From: Caryophanales bacterium UBA6259
Lineage (GTDB): Bacteria; Bacillota; Bacilli; Tepidibacillales; Tepidibacillaceae
Assembly (NCBI GenBank): GCA_002441135.1
Contig: DJVJ01000007.1
Span: 1-64,000 of the forward strand
Length of the DNA: 64,000 bases
Reading direction: 5' to 3'
Shown here: piece by piece, positions 51,381 through 59,953 of the stretch
Position numbering within the stretch: position 1 is the stretch's first letter
Layout: each line of letters begins with the position of its first letter
Notes under the pieces: generated by a model
What the model was told of the DNA's origin: nothing
The model's input: only the letters and a program-made list of their open reading frames with translations
The model's database searches: none
Made by a program: the position numbers and the translations under genes

Positions 51381-52145
51381 TTAATCAAGCTTATATTTTG
51401 GATCTGCTAATTTATTTATTAAGCTTGCTTGATAACCTGCTCCAAATCCATTATCAATATTTACAACCGAAATCCCACTGCTACAAGAATTTAACATGGT
51501 CAATAATGCGGATAGCCCCTGGTAATTGGCGCCATAACCAACACTTGTGGGAACAGCAATAATTGGCGTTGAAACAAGACCACCAACCACACTAGGCAGT
51601 GCACCTTCCATACCAGCAACAACAATAATCACGTTTGCTTCTCGAATAGTATCCATACGATGAATTAATCGGTGTAGACCAGCAACGCCAACATCACAAA
51701 TTAAGTCTACTTCGTTTCCCATAGCTTGAGCAGTTACAACAGCTTCTTCTGCAACGGGTAAATCTGAGGTTCCAGCGCAAACCACTGCAATCTTTCCTGG
51801 ATGCTGTGGGTTAGTGTTTTTATTCCAAAGTAATGTTCTTGCAGTTGGATTATAAACGATTTTTGGGAACTTTTTCGTCACTTCTTTTCCCATTTCTGCT
51901 GTTACTCGAGTAGCTAAAACTACAGGATGCTGTACGATTAATCTTTCGAAAATCATTACTACTTGCTCTGTCGTTTTTCCGGCCCCATAGATTACCTCTG
52001 GAAAGCCAACACGTTTAGCTCGATGAAGATCGAGATTCGCGAAGCCAAGATCATCATAGTTTTTAAGCTTGCTTTTTGCTTCATCAATTGTTATTGTTCC
52101 TTTTTGCACCTCTAATAAAACGTCGGTTAATCGATCATTATTCAT
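51381..52145 (-). CDS. larB: Nicotinic acid adenine dinucleotide carboxylase/hydrolase LarB
   Basis: A 254-residue enzyme of the AIR-carboxylase-like LarB family. It carboxylates the pyridinium ring of NaAD and splits the phosphoanhydride in the first step of nickel-pincer nucleotide synthesis. Typical sequences are RVGFPEVIYGAGKT, AVVCAGTSDLPVAEEA and AMEGALP (here GMEGALPSVVGGL) with the C-terminal NIDNGFGAG. The gene overlaps larE by 8 bases, so translation is coupled. larC1 follows 47 bases later. Confidence 0.95.
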   Translation of the reverse strand: MNNDRLTDVLLEVQKGTITIDEAKSKLKNYDDLGFANLDLHRAKRVGFPEVIYGAGKTTEQVVMIFERLIVQHPVVLATRVTAEMGKEVTKKFPKIVYNPTARTLLWNKNTNPQHPGKIAVVCAGTSDLPVAEEAVVTAQAMGNEVDLICDVGVAGLHRLIHRMDTIREANVIIVVAGMEGALPSVVGGLVSTPIIAVPTSVGYGANYQGLSALLTMLNSCSSGISVVNIDNGFGAGYQASLINKLADPKYKLD

Positions 52146-52962
52146 GTTGATTCTCCTTTTTTACGCTTTCAATCATGCTGCCTGTTCTATATCCTTGTAG
52201 GTCAAGGGAAACATAAACAAACCCTGCCTCTTTAAATTGTTGAACAATTTTTTCATGGTTTTGGAGAATTAAAGGAAAGCTTTCTGCCGGCACTTCAATT
52301 CTAGCGGTGTGGTCATGATGACGAACTCTAAATTGACTGAAGCCTAGTTGATATAAAACATCTTCTGCCTGTTCTATTTGTCTAAGCTTTGGCTCTGTTA
52401 CTTCATTTCCATGAGGAATGCGAGTTGCTAGGCAGGAAAACGACGCTTTATTCCAAGTTGGCAGCCCTCTTTTTTTGGACAAAGCTCTGATATCACTTTT
52501 TGATAGACCTGCGTCTTTTAGTGGGCTTCTAATCTGTAAATTTTTCAGTGCCTTAATCCCTGGGCGAAACTCTTTCATATCGTCAGTATTTGATCCATCA
52601 ATTACAAAAGGAATACCCTTTTGCTCTGCTAGCTTTAGCAAATGAGAGAAAAGATCATTTTTGCAGAAGAAGCAACGATCAATGGGATTAGAACTAATTT
52701 TCTCATTTTCCAAAGCTTTTAATGGGATGATTTGGTGATGTATTCCCATTTCTTGGGATAATTCCTTTGCTTCTTCAACCTCTCTTGATGGAATATATTC
52801 GGTTTGCAGGGTTACCGCAATCGCATTTTCCCCTAATACATCATTAGCAATAGCAGCAAGATAAGTACTATCTACTCCTCCAGAGAAGGCGACCATTACC
52901 TGCTTCATTTCCTTGAGGATGGTGATTAAATCCTGTTCTTTTTTTTCTAAATCTATTGTCAT
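52138..52962 (-). CDS. larE: Sacrificial sulfur transferase LarE
   Basis: A 274-residue PP-loop ATPase that gives its own cysteine sulfur to the pincer cofactor. The ATP-binding SGGVDST is at 27-33 and C177 in ASFSCLATRIPHG fits the sacrificial cysteine (C176 in L. plantarum), so this is the single-cysteine type rather than the [4Fe-4S] type. A separate C97/C100 pair lies in DRCFFCKND. ATG 52962 has GAAAGGA about 11 bases upstream; the ATG at 52989 has no ribosome site. It is the first gene of the lar unit. Confidence 0.94.
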   Translation of the reverse strand: MTIDLEKKEQDLITILKEMKQVMVAFSGGVDSTYLAAIANDVLGENAIAVTLQTEYIPSREVEEAKELSQEMGIHHQIIPLKALENEKISSNPIDRCFFCKNDLFSHLLKLAEQKGIPFVIDGSNTDDMKEFRPGIKALKNLQIRSPLKDAGLSKSDIRALSKKRGLPTWNKASFSCLATRIPHGNEVTEPKLRQIEQAEDVLYQLGFSQFRVRHHDHTARIEVPAESFPLILQNHEKIVQQFKEAGFVYVSLDLQGYRTGSMIESVKKENQHE

Positions 52963-53034
52963 TTTGAAATTAGTCCTTTCTGTAACCATTTTTAGTATGG
53001 GCTTTTCTAATTACTATAGAAAAACAGACTAAAA

Positions 53035-53048
53035 TTGTCACTAGACAA
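53035..53048. promoter_or_regulatory. Palindrome in the larE promoter region
   Basis: TTGTCACTAGACAA is a perfect inverted repeat (5-base arms, 4-base spacer) about 75 bases before larE, in the gap after the TIGR00300-type gene. It could be an operator for the lar unit. It does not match NikR or any other motif I know. Confidence 0.35.
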
Positions 53049-53087
53049 ACTGTACAAAGTTTCACCAATTTCTTCTATTAAAATTGT

Positions 53088-54287
53088 TTATAATTGTTGA
53101 TTTAATAAGGTCAGAAATAGACCAACATCGGTAACTAAGCCATGTGCTTGTGCAGAGCCACGATCTACCAGCTTGGCAACTACTGCAGGATTAATATCTA
53201 CAATCACTGTTTTAACCCAGCTAGGTAGCATATTTCCTGTACCTATAGAATGAAGCATTGTAGAAAGCATGATAACCATATCTGCATCTTGAATCATCTG
53301 TGCATATGCTTCTTGAGCTTGAATTAAATCCATTAATGTGTCTGGTAGAGGACCATCATCCCGAATTGAACCTGCTAAAACAAATGGAATATTATTCTTT
53401 ACTAATTCATACATTATTCCTGATTTTATTGTTTGATCAGCAACAGCCGCAGCAATACTACCTGACTTATTGACAGCATTAATTGCTCTCATATGATGCT
53501 TATGTCCACCTTTAACAACCTTACCAGTATCTAAATTTACACCTAAAGACGTACCATAGAGATCTCTTTCAATGTCATGAACTGCTAAGGCGTTTCCAGA
53601 TAGAACACCAGAAACAAACCCTTTTCTTATCATATCCTGAAATGCGACCATTCCACCAGTATGTATAACAACTGGGCCTGCCACAAAAACAATTTTTCCA
53701 TTCTTTTCTTTTATTTGTTTCATTTCTACTGCTAATTGATTGACAGCGATTTCAACTCGGCGCTCAGAGCTAACTTCATTGACCATAAATGCGAAATCGT
53801 GATCATCATTTTCTGCAGCTTCAGTTTTAATTCTTACACCTTCAGAACCGCAAACAATGGCATCTCCAGCTTTTACATCACGAAGCTTAGTACAGATAAT
53901 TTCTCCATTTTTAACAACTAAAACTCCGTCCATTCGCTGTTTCTGTACTTTGAACCATTTTCCATCTAAATAAACCTCTGTTGGATGATTGGTCGTTGAA
54001 TAGAAATCATCAGGTACTGTCTTATCCTTTTCACTTGTTTTTAATAGAACAGGTGATTCGGTACTTGGAATGGAAATTCCTAAGTTAGTTAACTCATTTA
54101 AGATTAATGTAAAGCCTTCATCACTAATCTCAAGAGCAATAGTAGCGGTTGAAATATCATCTACCTTTTTACCAATATTCAGTTCTAGGACTTGATAAGA
54201 GCCATTATATTGTTCACAGGATGCATCAATTTGTTTAAGTATATCATCACGAATAATATGTCCTTTAATTTGAATGATTTTTCGCAA
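53088..54287 (-). CDS. TIGR00300-family protein (ornithine cyclodeaminase-like, LOR/SDH fold)
   Basis: A 399-residue soluble enzyme of the TIGR00300 family, related to the archaeal-type ornithine cyclodeaminase and the C-terminal part of AgrE/ArgZ. It opens with IIQIKGHIIRDDILKQI; the middle has VFVAGPVVIHTGG and GKVVKGGHKHHMRAIN; the end has MLPSWVKTVIVDINPAVVAKLVDRGS (shortened: VIVDINPAVVAKL). The start is TTG at 54287 with AGGAGGA upstream on the minus strand. The lar genes follow on the same strand after a 125-base gap. Confidence 0.82.
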   Translation of the reverse strand: MRKIIQIKGHIIRDDILKQIDASCEQYNGSYQVLELNIGKKVDDISTATIALEISDEGFTLILNELTNLGISIPSTESPVLLKTSEKDKTVPDDFYSTTNHPTEVYLDGKWFKVQKQRMDGVLVVKNGEIICTKLRDVKAGDAIVCGSEGVRIKTEAAENDDHDFAFMVNEVSSERRVEIAVNQLAVEMKQIKEKNGKIVFVAGPVVIHTGGMVAFQDMIRKGFVSGVLSGNALAVHDIERDLYGTSLGVNLDTGKVVKGGHKHHMRAINAVNKSGSIAAAVADQTIKSGIMYELVKNNIPFVLAGSIRDDGPLPDTLMDLIQAQEAYAQMIQDADMVIMLSTMLHSIGTGNMLPSWVKTVIVDINPAVVAKLVDRGSAQAHGLVTDVGLFLTLLNQQL

Positions 54288-54409
54288 AACGATTCCTCCT
54301 TCATCTATTTTCTTCTAATTTCTTATGAAATGAATGAAAAGATTGTAAATGAAAATAATGATGTAACAGAACTATTATATCAAAAAAATAGTTTATACTA
54401 CAAAAAACT

Positions 54410-54456
54410 AAATAAGAATCATTACGATTTACAAAAAAGAAGGTTCAGTTTATAAT
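54410..54456 (+). promoter_or_regulatory. Zur box and promoter of znuACB
   Basis: Reading on the minus strand, 54410-54430 gives AAATCGTAATGATTCT plus TATTT. This matches the B. subtilis Zur consensus (AAATCGTAATNATTACGATTT, split) in the first 13 bases, with three mismatches in the last half. It overlaps the -35 TTTACA (54428-54433); the -10 TATAAT is at 54451-54456 with a 17-base spacer. Zinc-bound Zur would block transcription of the zinc importer. Confidence 0.87.
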
Positions 54457-54505
54457 GAGATAGATAAATTATGCTTTTATATTGAGGATAGAAGGAGGAT
54501 TTTTA

Positions 54506-55489
54506 ATGTTACATTTCAAAACTAAGAAATCTTTATATAAAAAAAATACAGTATGGATAATGATGATACTAATCTTTGTAAGTATGATGGCAACTACCGG
54601 TTGTAATAATAATCAACCGCCAGAAGGAGAGGATAATAGTATACATGTCTATGCTAGCTCATATGTTTTGGCGGATTTGACTGAAAAAATAGCAGGGAAT
54701 TTAGTAGAAGTAGAAAATATTATACCTCCAGGGGTGGAACCTCATGACTTTGAGCCTTCTCCACGTCAAATGGCAGAGCTTCAAAAGGCTGATATCTTTG
54801 TTTATAATGGAGCAGGATTAGATGCTTGGGTTACAAAATTATCAGATACCCTTAAGGTAGATACTCTATTGATTGATTCTACACAGAACATCAAATTAAT
54901 AGTTGCAGATGATTCACATGAAGACGAACATAAAGATGAACATAAAGACGAACATGATGGGGCAACAGATCCTCATGTTTGGTTAGATCCAACCAATACC
55001 ATCTTGCAGGGTGAGGTAATAAAAGAAGCGTTAATTCAATTAGACACCAAAAACCAAGACATTTACAACCAGAATTTCGAAGAGCTAAAAATAAGATTAA
55101 TTAAATTGGATCAGCTATATCGGGATACTCTGAAAAATGCGGAAAGAAAGCATATTTTTGTTTCTCATGCAGCTTTTGGATATTTAGCAAAAAGATATGA
55201 AATAGAACAAATTGCAATTTCAGGACTAAATCCTCAGGATGAACCAAGTCCTAAGGAAATGATGGAAATTGTAGATAAGGCTAGGGATTATCAGATTGAG
55301 TATATTTTACTAGAACCATTAGTTCAGTCAAAATATGCACAGACGATTATGAATGAAATTAATGCAAAATCATTAATTCTTCATCCAATCGATGGTTTGA
55401 CAAAAGAAGAGTTAGATAGAGGAGAAGATTATTTTTCGATTATGGAAGAAAATCTTGAGGTATTAAAGGTTGCATTAGGAGTGAAGTAA
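54506..55489 (+). CDS. znuA: Zinc ABC importer binding lipoprotein ZnuA (AdcA)
   Basis: A 327-residue cluster A-I metal-binding lipoprotein. The lipobox Cys is C33 (TGC) after a hydrophobic stretch. It has VEPHDFEPSPRQM, a His/Asp/Glu loop (SHEDEHKDEHKDEHDG) typical of zinc rather than manganese binders, DPHVWLDP, and FVSHAAFGYLAKRY. AGGAGGA supports ATG 54506; a TTG at 54482 would include it. The Zur box, ZnuC and ZnuB agree with zinc as substrate. Confidence 0.93.
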   Translation: MLHFKTKKSLYKKNTVWIMMILIFVSMMATTGCNNNQPPEGEDNSIHVYASSYVLADLTEKIAGNLVEVENIIPPGVEPHDFEPSPRQMAELQKADIFVYNGAGLDAWVTKLSDTLKVDTLLIDSTQNIKLIVADDSHEDEHKDEHKDEHDGATDPHVWLDPTNTILQGEVIKEALIQLDTKNQDIYNQNFEELKIRLIKLDQLYRDTLKNAERKHIFVSHAAFGYLAKRYEIEQIAISGLNPQDEPSPKEMMEIVDKARDYQIEYILLEPLVQSKYAQTIMNEINAKSLILHPIDGLTKEELDRGEDYFSIMEENLEVLKVALGVK

Positions 55490-56245
55490 ATGAGTTATCC
55501 GATTATTGAAGTAAATAATGTCTCCTTTAAATACGGAGATCAAGTAGTATTAGAAAATATTCAGCTGGAAATTAATAAAGGGGACTTTCTTGGATTAGTA
55601 GGACCAAATGGTTCAGGAAAATCTACTTTGTTAAAAATTATTCTTGGATTAATTCAACCTACTTCAGGTGAGGTAAGAATGTTTGGCAAGCCAATTTCCA
55701 AATTTAATCAATGGAGTAAGGTTGGCTATGTATCACAAAAGGCAAATAGCTTTAACCGTGGATTCCCAGCATCAGTGGAAGAGATTGTTGAAACTGGGCT
55801 ATATGGAGAGTTAGGGATTTTTAAAAGAGTAGGGCAAAAAGAAAAAGAGCGAGTGAAAATGGCACTAGAACAAGTAGGCCTGTCTGATTTAGGCTCTAGA
55901 AATATTGCGAAGCTATCTGGTGGTCAGCAGCAGCGAGCATTTATTGCTCGTGCAATTGTGAGTAACCCTGAGATTATCATCTTAGATGAACCCACTGTAG
56001 GAGTAGATACAGAATCTGTTAAACAATTTTATCAACTGATGGGCCAATTGAATGAAAAATTGGGATTAACGATTGTTCTCGTTTCCCATGACATTGGTAC
56101 AATAACAGAAAAGGTTACTAAGCTTGCATGCTTGAATAAAAAGTTATTTTGCCATGGGTCACCAAAGGAGATGGAAGACCCGCAAAAGACTTTTGAAAAA
56201 ACTTTTGGTGAAGATATAAACATGGTAACTCACCACCACCATTAA
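55490..56245 (+). CDS. znuC: Zinc ABC importer ATPase ZnuC
   Basis: A 251-residue ATPase. Walker A is GPNGSGKST, the signature is LSGGQQQRAFIARAI and Walker B is IIILDEPTVGVD, as in ZnuC/AdcC. It ends in MVTHHHH, a short histidine tail that may bind zinc. It starts the base after the znuA stop codon. Confidence 0.93.
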   Translation: MSYPIIEVNNVSFKYGDQVVLENIQLEINKGDFLGLVGPNGSGKSTLLKIILGLIQPTSGEVRMFGKPISKFNQWSKVGYVSQKANSFNRGFPASVEEIVETGLYGELGIFKRVGQKEKERVKMALEQVGLSDLGSRNIAKLSGGQQQRAFIARAIVSNPEIIILDEPTVGVDTESVKQFYQLMGQLNEKLGLTIVLVSHDIGTITEKVTKLACLNKKLFCHGSPKEMEDPQKTFEKTFGEDINMVTHHHH

Positions 56246-56263
56246 AGTTAAGGGGTAATTGTG

Positions 56264-57061
56264 ATGCTAGAAATATTTCAATATGAATTTATGCAAAATG
56301 CACTCATTGCAGGTATGATGATTGGCATTATCAGCCCTGCTATTGGGGTATTTATTGTACTTAGAAGATTATCACTTATTGGTGATACCTTATCCCATGT
56401 CACTCTCGCAGGTGTTGCCGCAGGGTTACTTTTTGGGATTTATCCTGTAATTTCAGGAATGATTTTTTCCATTTTCGCAGCAATAGGGATAGAACAGCTT
56501 CGAAAACTCTATAAGAATTATGAGGAATTAGCCATTCCAATCATGCTATCTGCCGGAATTGGTCTTGCTGTTGTTCTTATTAGTAAAGCAAAGAGCTTTA
56601 ATGTTGATTTATTTAGTTATTTGTTTGGTAGTGTAATGACTGTAACTAGGCAGGATTTATGGACTATTTTAATCGTCGGTTTATTCATTTCTTTGATTGT
56701 CATCGTATTATTTAAAAACCTATTTTATCTGTCCTTTGATGAAGAATCAGCAAGATTAAGTGGAATTCCCTACAAATTAGTTAATACTATTTTTATCATT
56801 TTAGTCGCATTGACAATCTCTGTTTCGATGAGGATTGTCGGTATCTTATTAGTATCCTCTTTGATGACTATTCCAGTAGCAGCAAGCTTACAGATTGCCA
56901 ATAATTTTAAGCAGGCATATATTTATTCCATTATTTTTTCCTTGTTATCTGTGATTTTAGGCATCATCTTAGCCTTTTACTTTGATATTGCAACTGGAGG
57001 AACAATTGTTTTAACGAGTATTGCAATTTTATTAGTGGTTCTTCTTTTCAGAAAATCTTAA
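56264..57061 (+). CDS. znuB: Zinc ABC importer permease ZnuB
   Basis: A 265-residue permease with eight or so membrane segments. The start MLEIFQYEFMQNALIAGMMIGI (shortened: FQYEFMQNALIAG), GVFIVLRRLSLIGDTLSHVTLAG (shortened: SLIGDTLSHVTLAG) and the late SLMTIPVAAS are ABC-3 family hallmarks. The ATG at 56264 follows GGGGTAATTGTG; the adjacent GTG at 56261 is an alternative. It completes the zinc importer operon. Confidence 0.92.
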   Translation: MLEIFQYEFMQNALIAGMMIGIISPAIGVFIVLRRLSLIGDTLSHVTLAGVAAGLLFGIYPVISGMIFSIFAAIGIEQLRKLYKNYEELAIPIMLSAGIGLAVVLISKAKSFNVDLFSYLFGSVMTVTRQDLWTILIVGLFISLIVIVLFKNLFYLSFDEESARLSGIPYKLVNTIFIILVALTISVSMRIVGILLVSSLMTIPVAASLQIANNFKQAYIYSIIFSLLSVILGIILAFYFDIATGGTIVLTSIAILLVVLLFRKS

Positions 57062-57081
57062 AAATAAAAATAAAAGTATCC

Positions 57082-57124
57082 AAAAAAGACTCACTAGCGA
57101 TAAATTTGCTAGTGAGTCTTTTTT
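57082..57124. terminator. Bidirectional terminator
   Basis: A perfect 17-bp stem (57082-57098 with 57108-57124) with A- and T-rich ends. It serves znuB and the convergent Nudix gene. Confidence 0.94.
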
Positions 57125-57131
57125 AGCTTTT

Positions 57132-57746
57132 CTAACCAATTATAGAAATAAAGTGTTTGAGAATACGTGCGGTCATTCCCCATATTACCTTGTCCTTATA
57201 TGTATAAAAGAGTTCTGGTATTTTTCCGGTTCTAAAAGGATAATCCCTTCCTCCAGGAATTCGCTCAAAAGGAAAGTTTGGGTCGGGATCTATCTTTAGT
57301 CCTAGATAGAAGGTTTCTGGTTCATTTTTTAGAAAAAAATCAACAGGAACACAGAATGTTTTTTCTACCTCATCTGGATTAGGAAGCAGCTTATGATTCA
57401 CATCTAACTGTGCTACAAAGGGATAGATAATTGATTGCTGAGATGGAATATAGGTATCTAGTTGATGTATCAGATGAATTTGATCGCTGGGAATACCAAG
57501 CTCTTCACTGGTTTCTCTTACTGCAGTCTCTCTTGGATGCTGGTCAAGTTCCTCCATTTTACCGCCAGGAAAGCTTATCTCTCCGGGCTGTCGTCTTAAT
57601 GATTTGGCTCTGACTTGGAATAGAATAGAGGTACCTAGCTCTTCATCCTCAATAAGCGGGATTAGAACGGCATATTTTCGCATCTGTTCATGTCCTAAAA
57701 TATCTACCGTTCTATTGTTTAATTTTTGCTGTATTTGTGTAATCAT
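57132..57746 (-). CDS. Nudix hydrolase, CoA pyrophosphatase type
   Basis: A 204-residue hydrolase. The Nudix box is GGKMEELDQHPRETAVRETSEELGI (residues 61-85; shortened: GGKM and RETSEELGI), preceded by the CoA-pyrophosphatase motif LRRQPGEISFPGG, so it likely splits CoA or acyl-CoA into phosphopantetheine and 3',5'-ADP. Similar to E. coli NudL and Bacillus YeaB. GCGAGG precedes the ATG on the minus strand. It is a separate unit from znu. Confidence 0.88.
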   Translation of the reverse strand: MITQIQQKLNNRTVDILGHEQMRKYAVLIPLIEDEELGTSILFQVRAKSLRRQPGEISFPGGKMEELDQHPRETAVRETSEELGIPSDQIHLIHQLDTYIPSQQSIIYPFVAQLDVNHKLLPNPDEVEKTFCVPVDFFLKNEPETFYLGLKIDPDPNFPFERIPGGRDYPFRTGKIPELFYTYKDKVIWGMTARILKHFISIIG

Positions 57747-57808
57747 GGTATTTTTGTACCTCGCTCATCGCTAATCCTTAAAATCTTTTCTCTATTATAG
57801 AGAAAAAG

Positions 57809-58399
57809 TTAAAGATTAGCTAGTTGAGCTTGTAAACTTTTTATTAATTCGTTAGATAGATTTTTATTCACCTGATAGTTTTGGTGATTAATCTTAATTT
57901 GTACCTCGTTCGCTTGAAGAAATGCCTGCTTTTGCTCTAGTGTAAAAGGGAAGTGAAGATAATGAACGGATTGTGTATAGGCTTCATCTGCATCACCCTC
58001 TTGGTCATCCATTGGTTCATAGGAAGTGACAAGTTGATCATCAAAAAGGAGTTGAACAGTGTTTTCGATTCCTACTATCGTTTTGTTAAAAGCGCGTAGC
58101 TCCTCTTGATTTGGTATCTCTATGAATAAGGTCATTGTCAGCTCATTTTCCTCTGGTAGTAAATCATTATACACTTCCAGCATTTCTTCAATATATTCTT
58201 GGTTTGTAATCTGTTCTGCGCGAATCATTTCTTGAATTTGATAAAAAACAGTTAATCTGGACTCAAAGAGACCGGAGATTTTCTCACTTATTGCTATTCG
58301 GCGAAATTTTTTTTCAGCAATTACTTCTTTTAAAAATTTTTCATGAAGATTTTTATATTGTTCATACGGTAATAAATCAGCTTTTGTTAATTTAGCCAT
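57809..58399 (-). CDS. DUF3501-family protein
   Basis: A 196-residue soluble protein of the DUF3501 family, recognised by KKFRRIAISEKISGLFESRLTVFYQIQEMIRAEQI (shortened: LFESRLTVFYQIQEMIRAE). Function is unknown; it is often found beside rubrerythrin genes, as here. The last part (LTLEQ-like HFPFTLEQKQAF) is typical. GGGAGG precedes the ATG on the minus strand. The rubrerythrin gene lies 123 bases upstream on the same strand. Confidence 0.78.
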   Translation of the reverse strand: MAKLTKADLLPYEQYKNLHEKFLKEVIAEKKFRRIAISEKISGLFESRLTVFYQIQEMIRAEQITNQEYIEEMLEVYNDLLPEENELTMTLFIEIPNQEELRAFNKTIVGIENTVQLLFDDQLVTSYEPMDDQEGDADEAYTQSVHYLHFPFTLEQKQAFLQANEVQIKINHQNYQVNKNLSNELIKSLQAQLANL

Positions 58400-58453
58400 T
58401 TTTACAACCTCCCTATAAATATGTTTTATAAATTCTATAAATATATAGAAGAG

Positions 58454-58480
58454 GGACTAGGTAAAAAGTATACCTAGTCC
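58454..58480 (-). other. Stem-loop between the rubrerythrin and DUF3501 genes
   Basis: GGACTAGGTA (58454-58463) pairs perfectly with TACCTAGTCC (58471-58480). On the minus strand it is followed by CTCTTCTATATA, a weak T tract. It may terminate part of the rubrerythrin transcripts and lower DUF3501 output. Confidence 0.55.
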
Positions 58481-58522
58481 TATCTCAATTATTAATTATT
58501 AGCATACCAAGTAGATCTTAAA

Positions 58523-58948
58523 TTAGTCATTTAGTCTGCCTAAAATTTTCTTAAATGTGTTAGCATGTGCTTTTTCTGATTTAGACATTACTTCAAACCA
58601 TTCAGCGATTTCATCATAACCCTCTTCACGAGCTACTTTTGCAAAACCAGGATACATTTCGCTAAACTCATATTCTTCACCAGCAATTGCAGATTTAAGA
58701 TTGTCAGCAGTAGTACCAACAGGAAGATCTGTTACAGGGTCTCCGCCACCATGCTTTAAGATCATATCAAAATGACCGAACGCATGGGAAGTTTCCCCAT
58801 CAGCAATGCGTTGGAAGGAAGAAGATACATCTGCCAAACCTTCTACATCAGCTCGCTTGGAGAAATATAAGTATCTACGATTTGCTTGTGACTCACCTGC
58901 AAATGCAGCTTTTAAGTTTTCTAAAGTTTTACTTGTTTTAAATTCCAT
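58523..58948 (-). CDS. Rubrerythrin without rubredoxin domain
   Basis: A 141-residue diiron four-helix protein that reduces peroxide in anaerobic or microaerobic cells. The ligands E19, E52, E91, E94, E125 and H128 fit the pattern in AGESQANRRY, DGETSHAFGHF, GEEYEFSEMYP and KSEKAHANTF. The C-terminal rubredoxin zinc/iron domain is absent, as in sulerythrin, so another electron donor is needed. A good promoter lies upstream. Confidence 0.93.
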   Translation of the reverse strand: MEFKTSKTLENLKAAFAGESQANRRYLYFSKRADVEGLADVSSSFQRIADGETSHAFGHFDMILKHGGGDPVTDLPVGTTADNLKSAIAGEEYEFSEMYPGFAKVAREEGYDEIAEWFEVMSKSEKAHANTFKKILGRLND

Positions 58949-58999
58949 ATTATAATACCACCTTTTTATACTTTTTTGTTTACTTTGTTTACAATGTTT

Positions 59000-59029
59000 A
59001 TTTTAATGCTTTATGGTTAATAATGTCAA
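59000..59029 (-). promoter_or_regulatory. Rubrerythrin promoter
   Basis: On the minus strand TTGACA (59029-59024) and TAAAAT (59005-59000) are separated by 18 bases. No PerR box was recognised. Confidence 0.6.
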
Positions 59030-59143
59030 GTTGTAAAATGTATTTTTTGAAACTAACAATTTGTAAAATTTTGTGATAATATAAGTACAAGTAAATATAG
59101 TTTTGTTATTGTAAAAAATAATAACAACAGGAGAAGATACAGT

Positions 59144-59461
59144 ATGATCCATATGCACGGTAATATATATGAATTGGTAATCAACCATAAAAATGGCTGG
59201 AATCCAGAAGCTTTTAGAGAAAGATATAGTGAGGTTTTAGAAAAGTATGATTATATTTTCGGGGATTGGGGCTATAATCAATTAAGGCTTAAAGGATTTT
59301 ATGATAAGCAAAATGGAAATTTACCTCATGAAATGAAGATTGAAAGCTTTGATGAATATGTGATGGAATATTGCAACTTTGGTTGCGCTCACTTTCTGAT
59401 AAAAAAAGTGAAATCAGATCAAAAAAACAATAAACAACAAGTAGAAGAAGTAAAAAAATGA
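59144..59461 (+). CDS. yutD: YutD-family protein
   Basis: A 105-residue protein of the YutD (DUF1027) family, with IYELVINHKNGWNPEAFRERYSEVLEKYDYI (shortened: NGWNPEAFRERYSEVLEKYDYI) and YCNFGCAHFLIKK. It lies in the yut part of the region conserved with B. subtilis. Function is unknown. AGGAGAAG precedes the start. The stop codon lies inside its terminator. Confidence 0.88.
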   Translation: MIHMHGNIYELVINHKNGWNPEAFRERYSEVLEKYDYIFGDWGYNQLRLKGFYDKQNGNLPHEMKIESFDEYVMEYCNFGCAHFLIKKVKSDQKNNKQQVEEVKK

Positions 59462-59481
59462 GCCGAGGGGGCTCATTTTTT
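59455..59481. terminator. Bidirectional terminator
   Basis: AAAATGAGCC (59455-59464) pairs with GGCTCATTTT (59469-59478) followed by T residues. It contains the yutD stop and serves the convergent gene at 59487. Confidence 0.88.
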
Positions 59482-59486
59482 TAACA

Positions 59487-59813
59487 TTATTGTTCCATTG
59501 TTTCTTCATTGTCATTCGTGTTGTCATTGGTAGGATGAGAGGTAGGATCGTGACGCTCTAAGCCTTCATGGAATTCTTTTCCTTCATAGGTAAAGGCAGA
59601 TGTACTTCTCTGGCTATCTAGATAAGGTGTATCCTTACTTAATTTTCTATTGATTGGTGAACCATAAGGTCCTTCAGGAAATTCCTCAGGGAGCAGATTA
59701 TCCCGTTGAGATTCCACAGTGGAAACGTCAGAAAAATCTCGTTTTCGTTCAATAATATTGTCACTTTTCTTTATTCCATCCAATTTTGATTGATCCAAGG
59801 TTTTGACCTCCAT
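59487..59813 (-). CDS. Hypothetical hydrophilic protein, probably disordered
   Basis: A 108-residue, very polar protein that I do not recognise. It has no hydrophobic core. It contains EEFPEGPYGSPINRKLSKD and ERHDPTSHPTNDNTNDNEET (each 19-20 residues), rich in Pro, Asp, Asn and Glu. Its low complexity and charge suggest disorder, as in some spore-associated proteins, but this is a guess. It has its own terminators on both sides. Confidence 0.55.
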   Translation of the reverse strand: MEVKTLDQSKLDGIKKSDNIIERKRDFSDVSTVESQRDNLLPEEFPEGPYGSPINRKLSKDTPYLDSQRSTSAFTYEGKEFHEGLERHDPTSHPTNDNTNDNEETMEQ

Positions 59814-59870
59814 TCCTAATTATTGTTATCTAACAATTAGGATGTATCAAATTTCCATATTATAAACAGT

Positions 59871-59895
59871 AAAAGACAGGAAGCTCCTGTCTTTT
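59871..59895 (-). terminator. Intrinsic terminator downstream of queT
   Basis: AAAAGACAGG (59871-59880) pairs with CCTGTCTTTT (59886-59895). On the minus strand it follows queT by about 60 bases. Confidence 0.75.
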
Positions 59896-59953
59896 TGTCC
59901 AACACTGTCTATTTGATTAATTATTTAATTTATCATCTATGAATTCTTATCAA

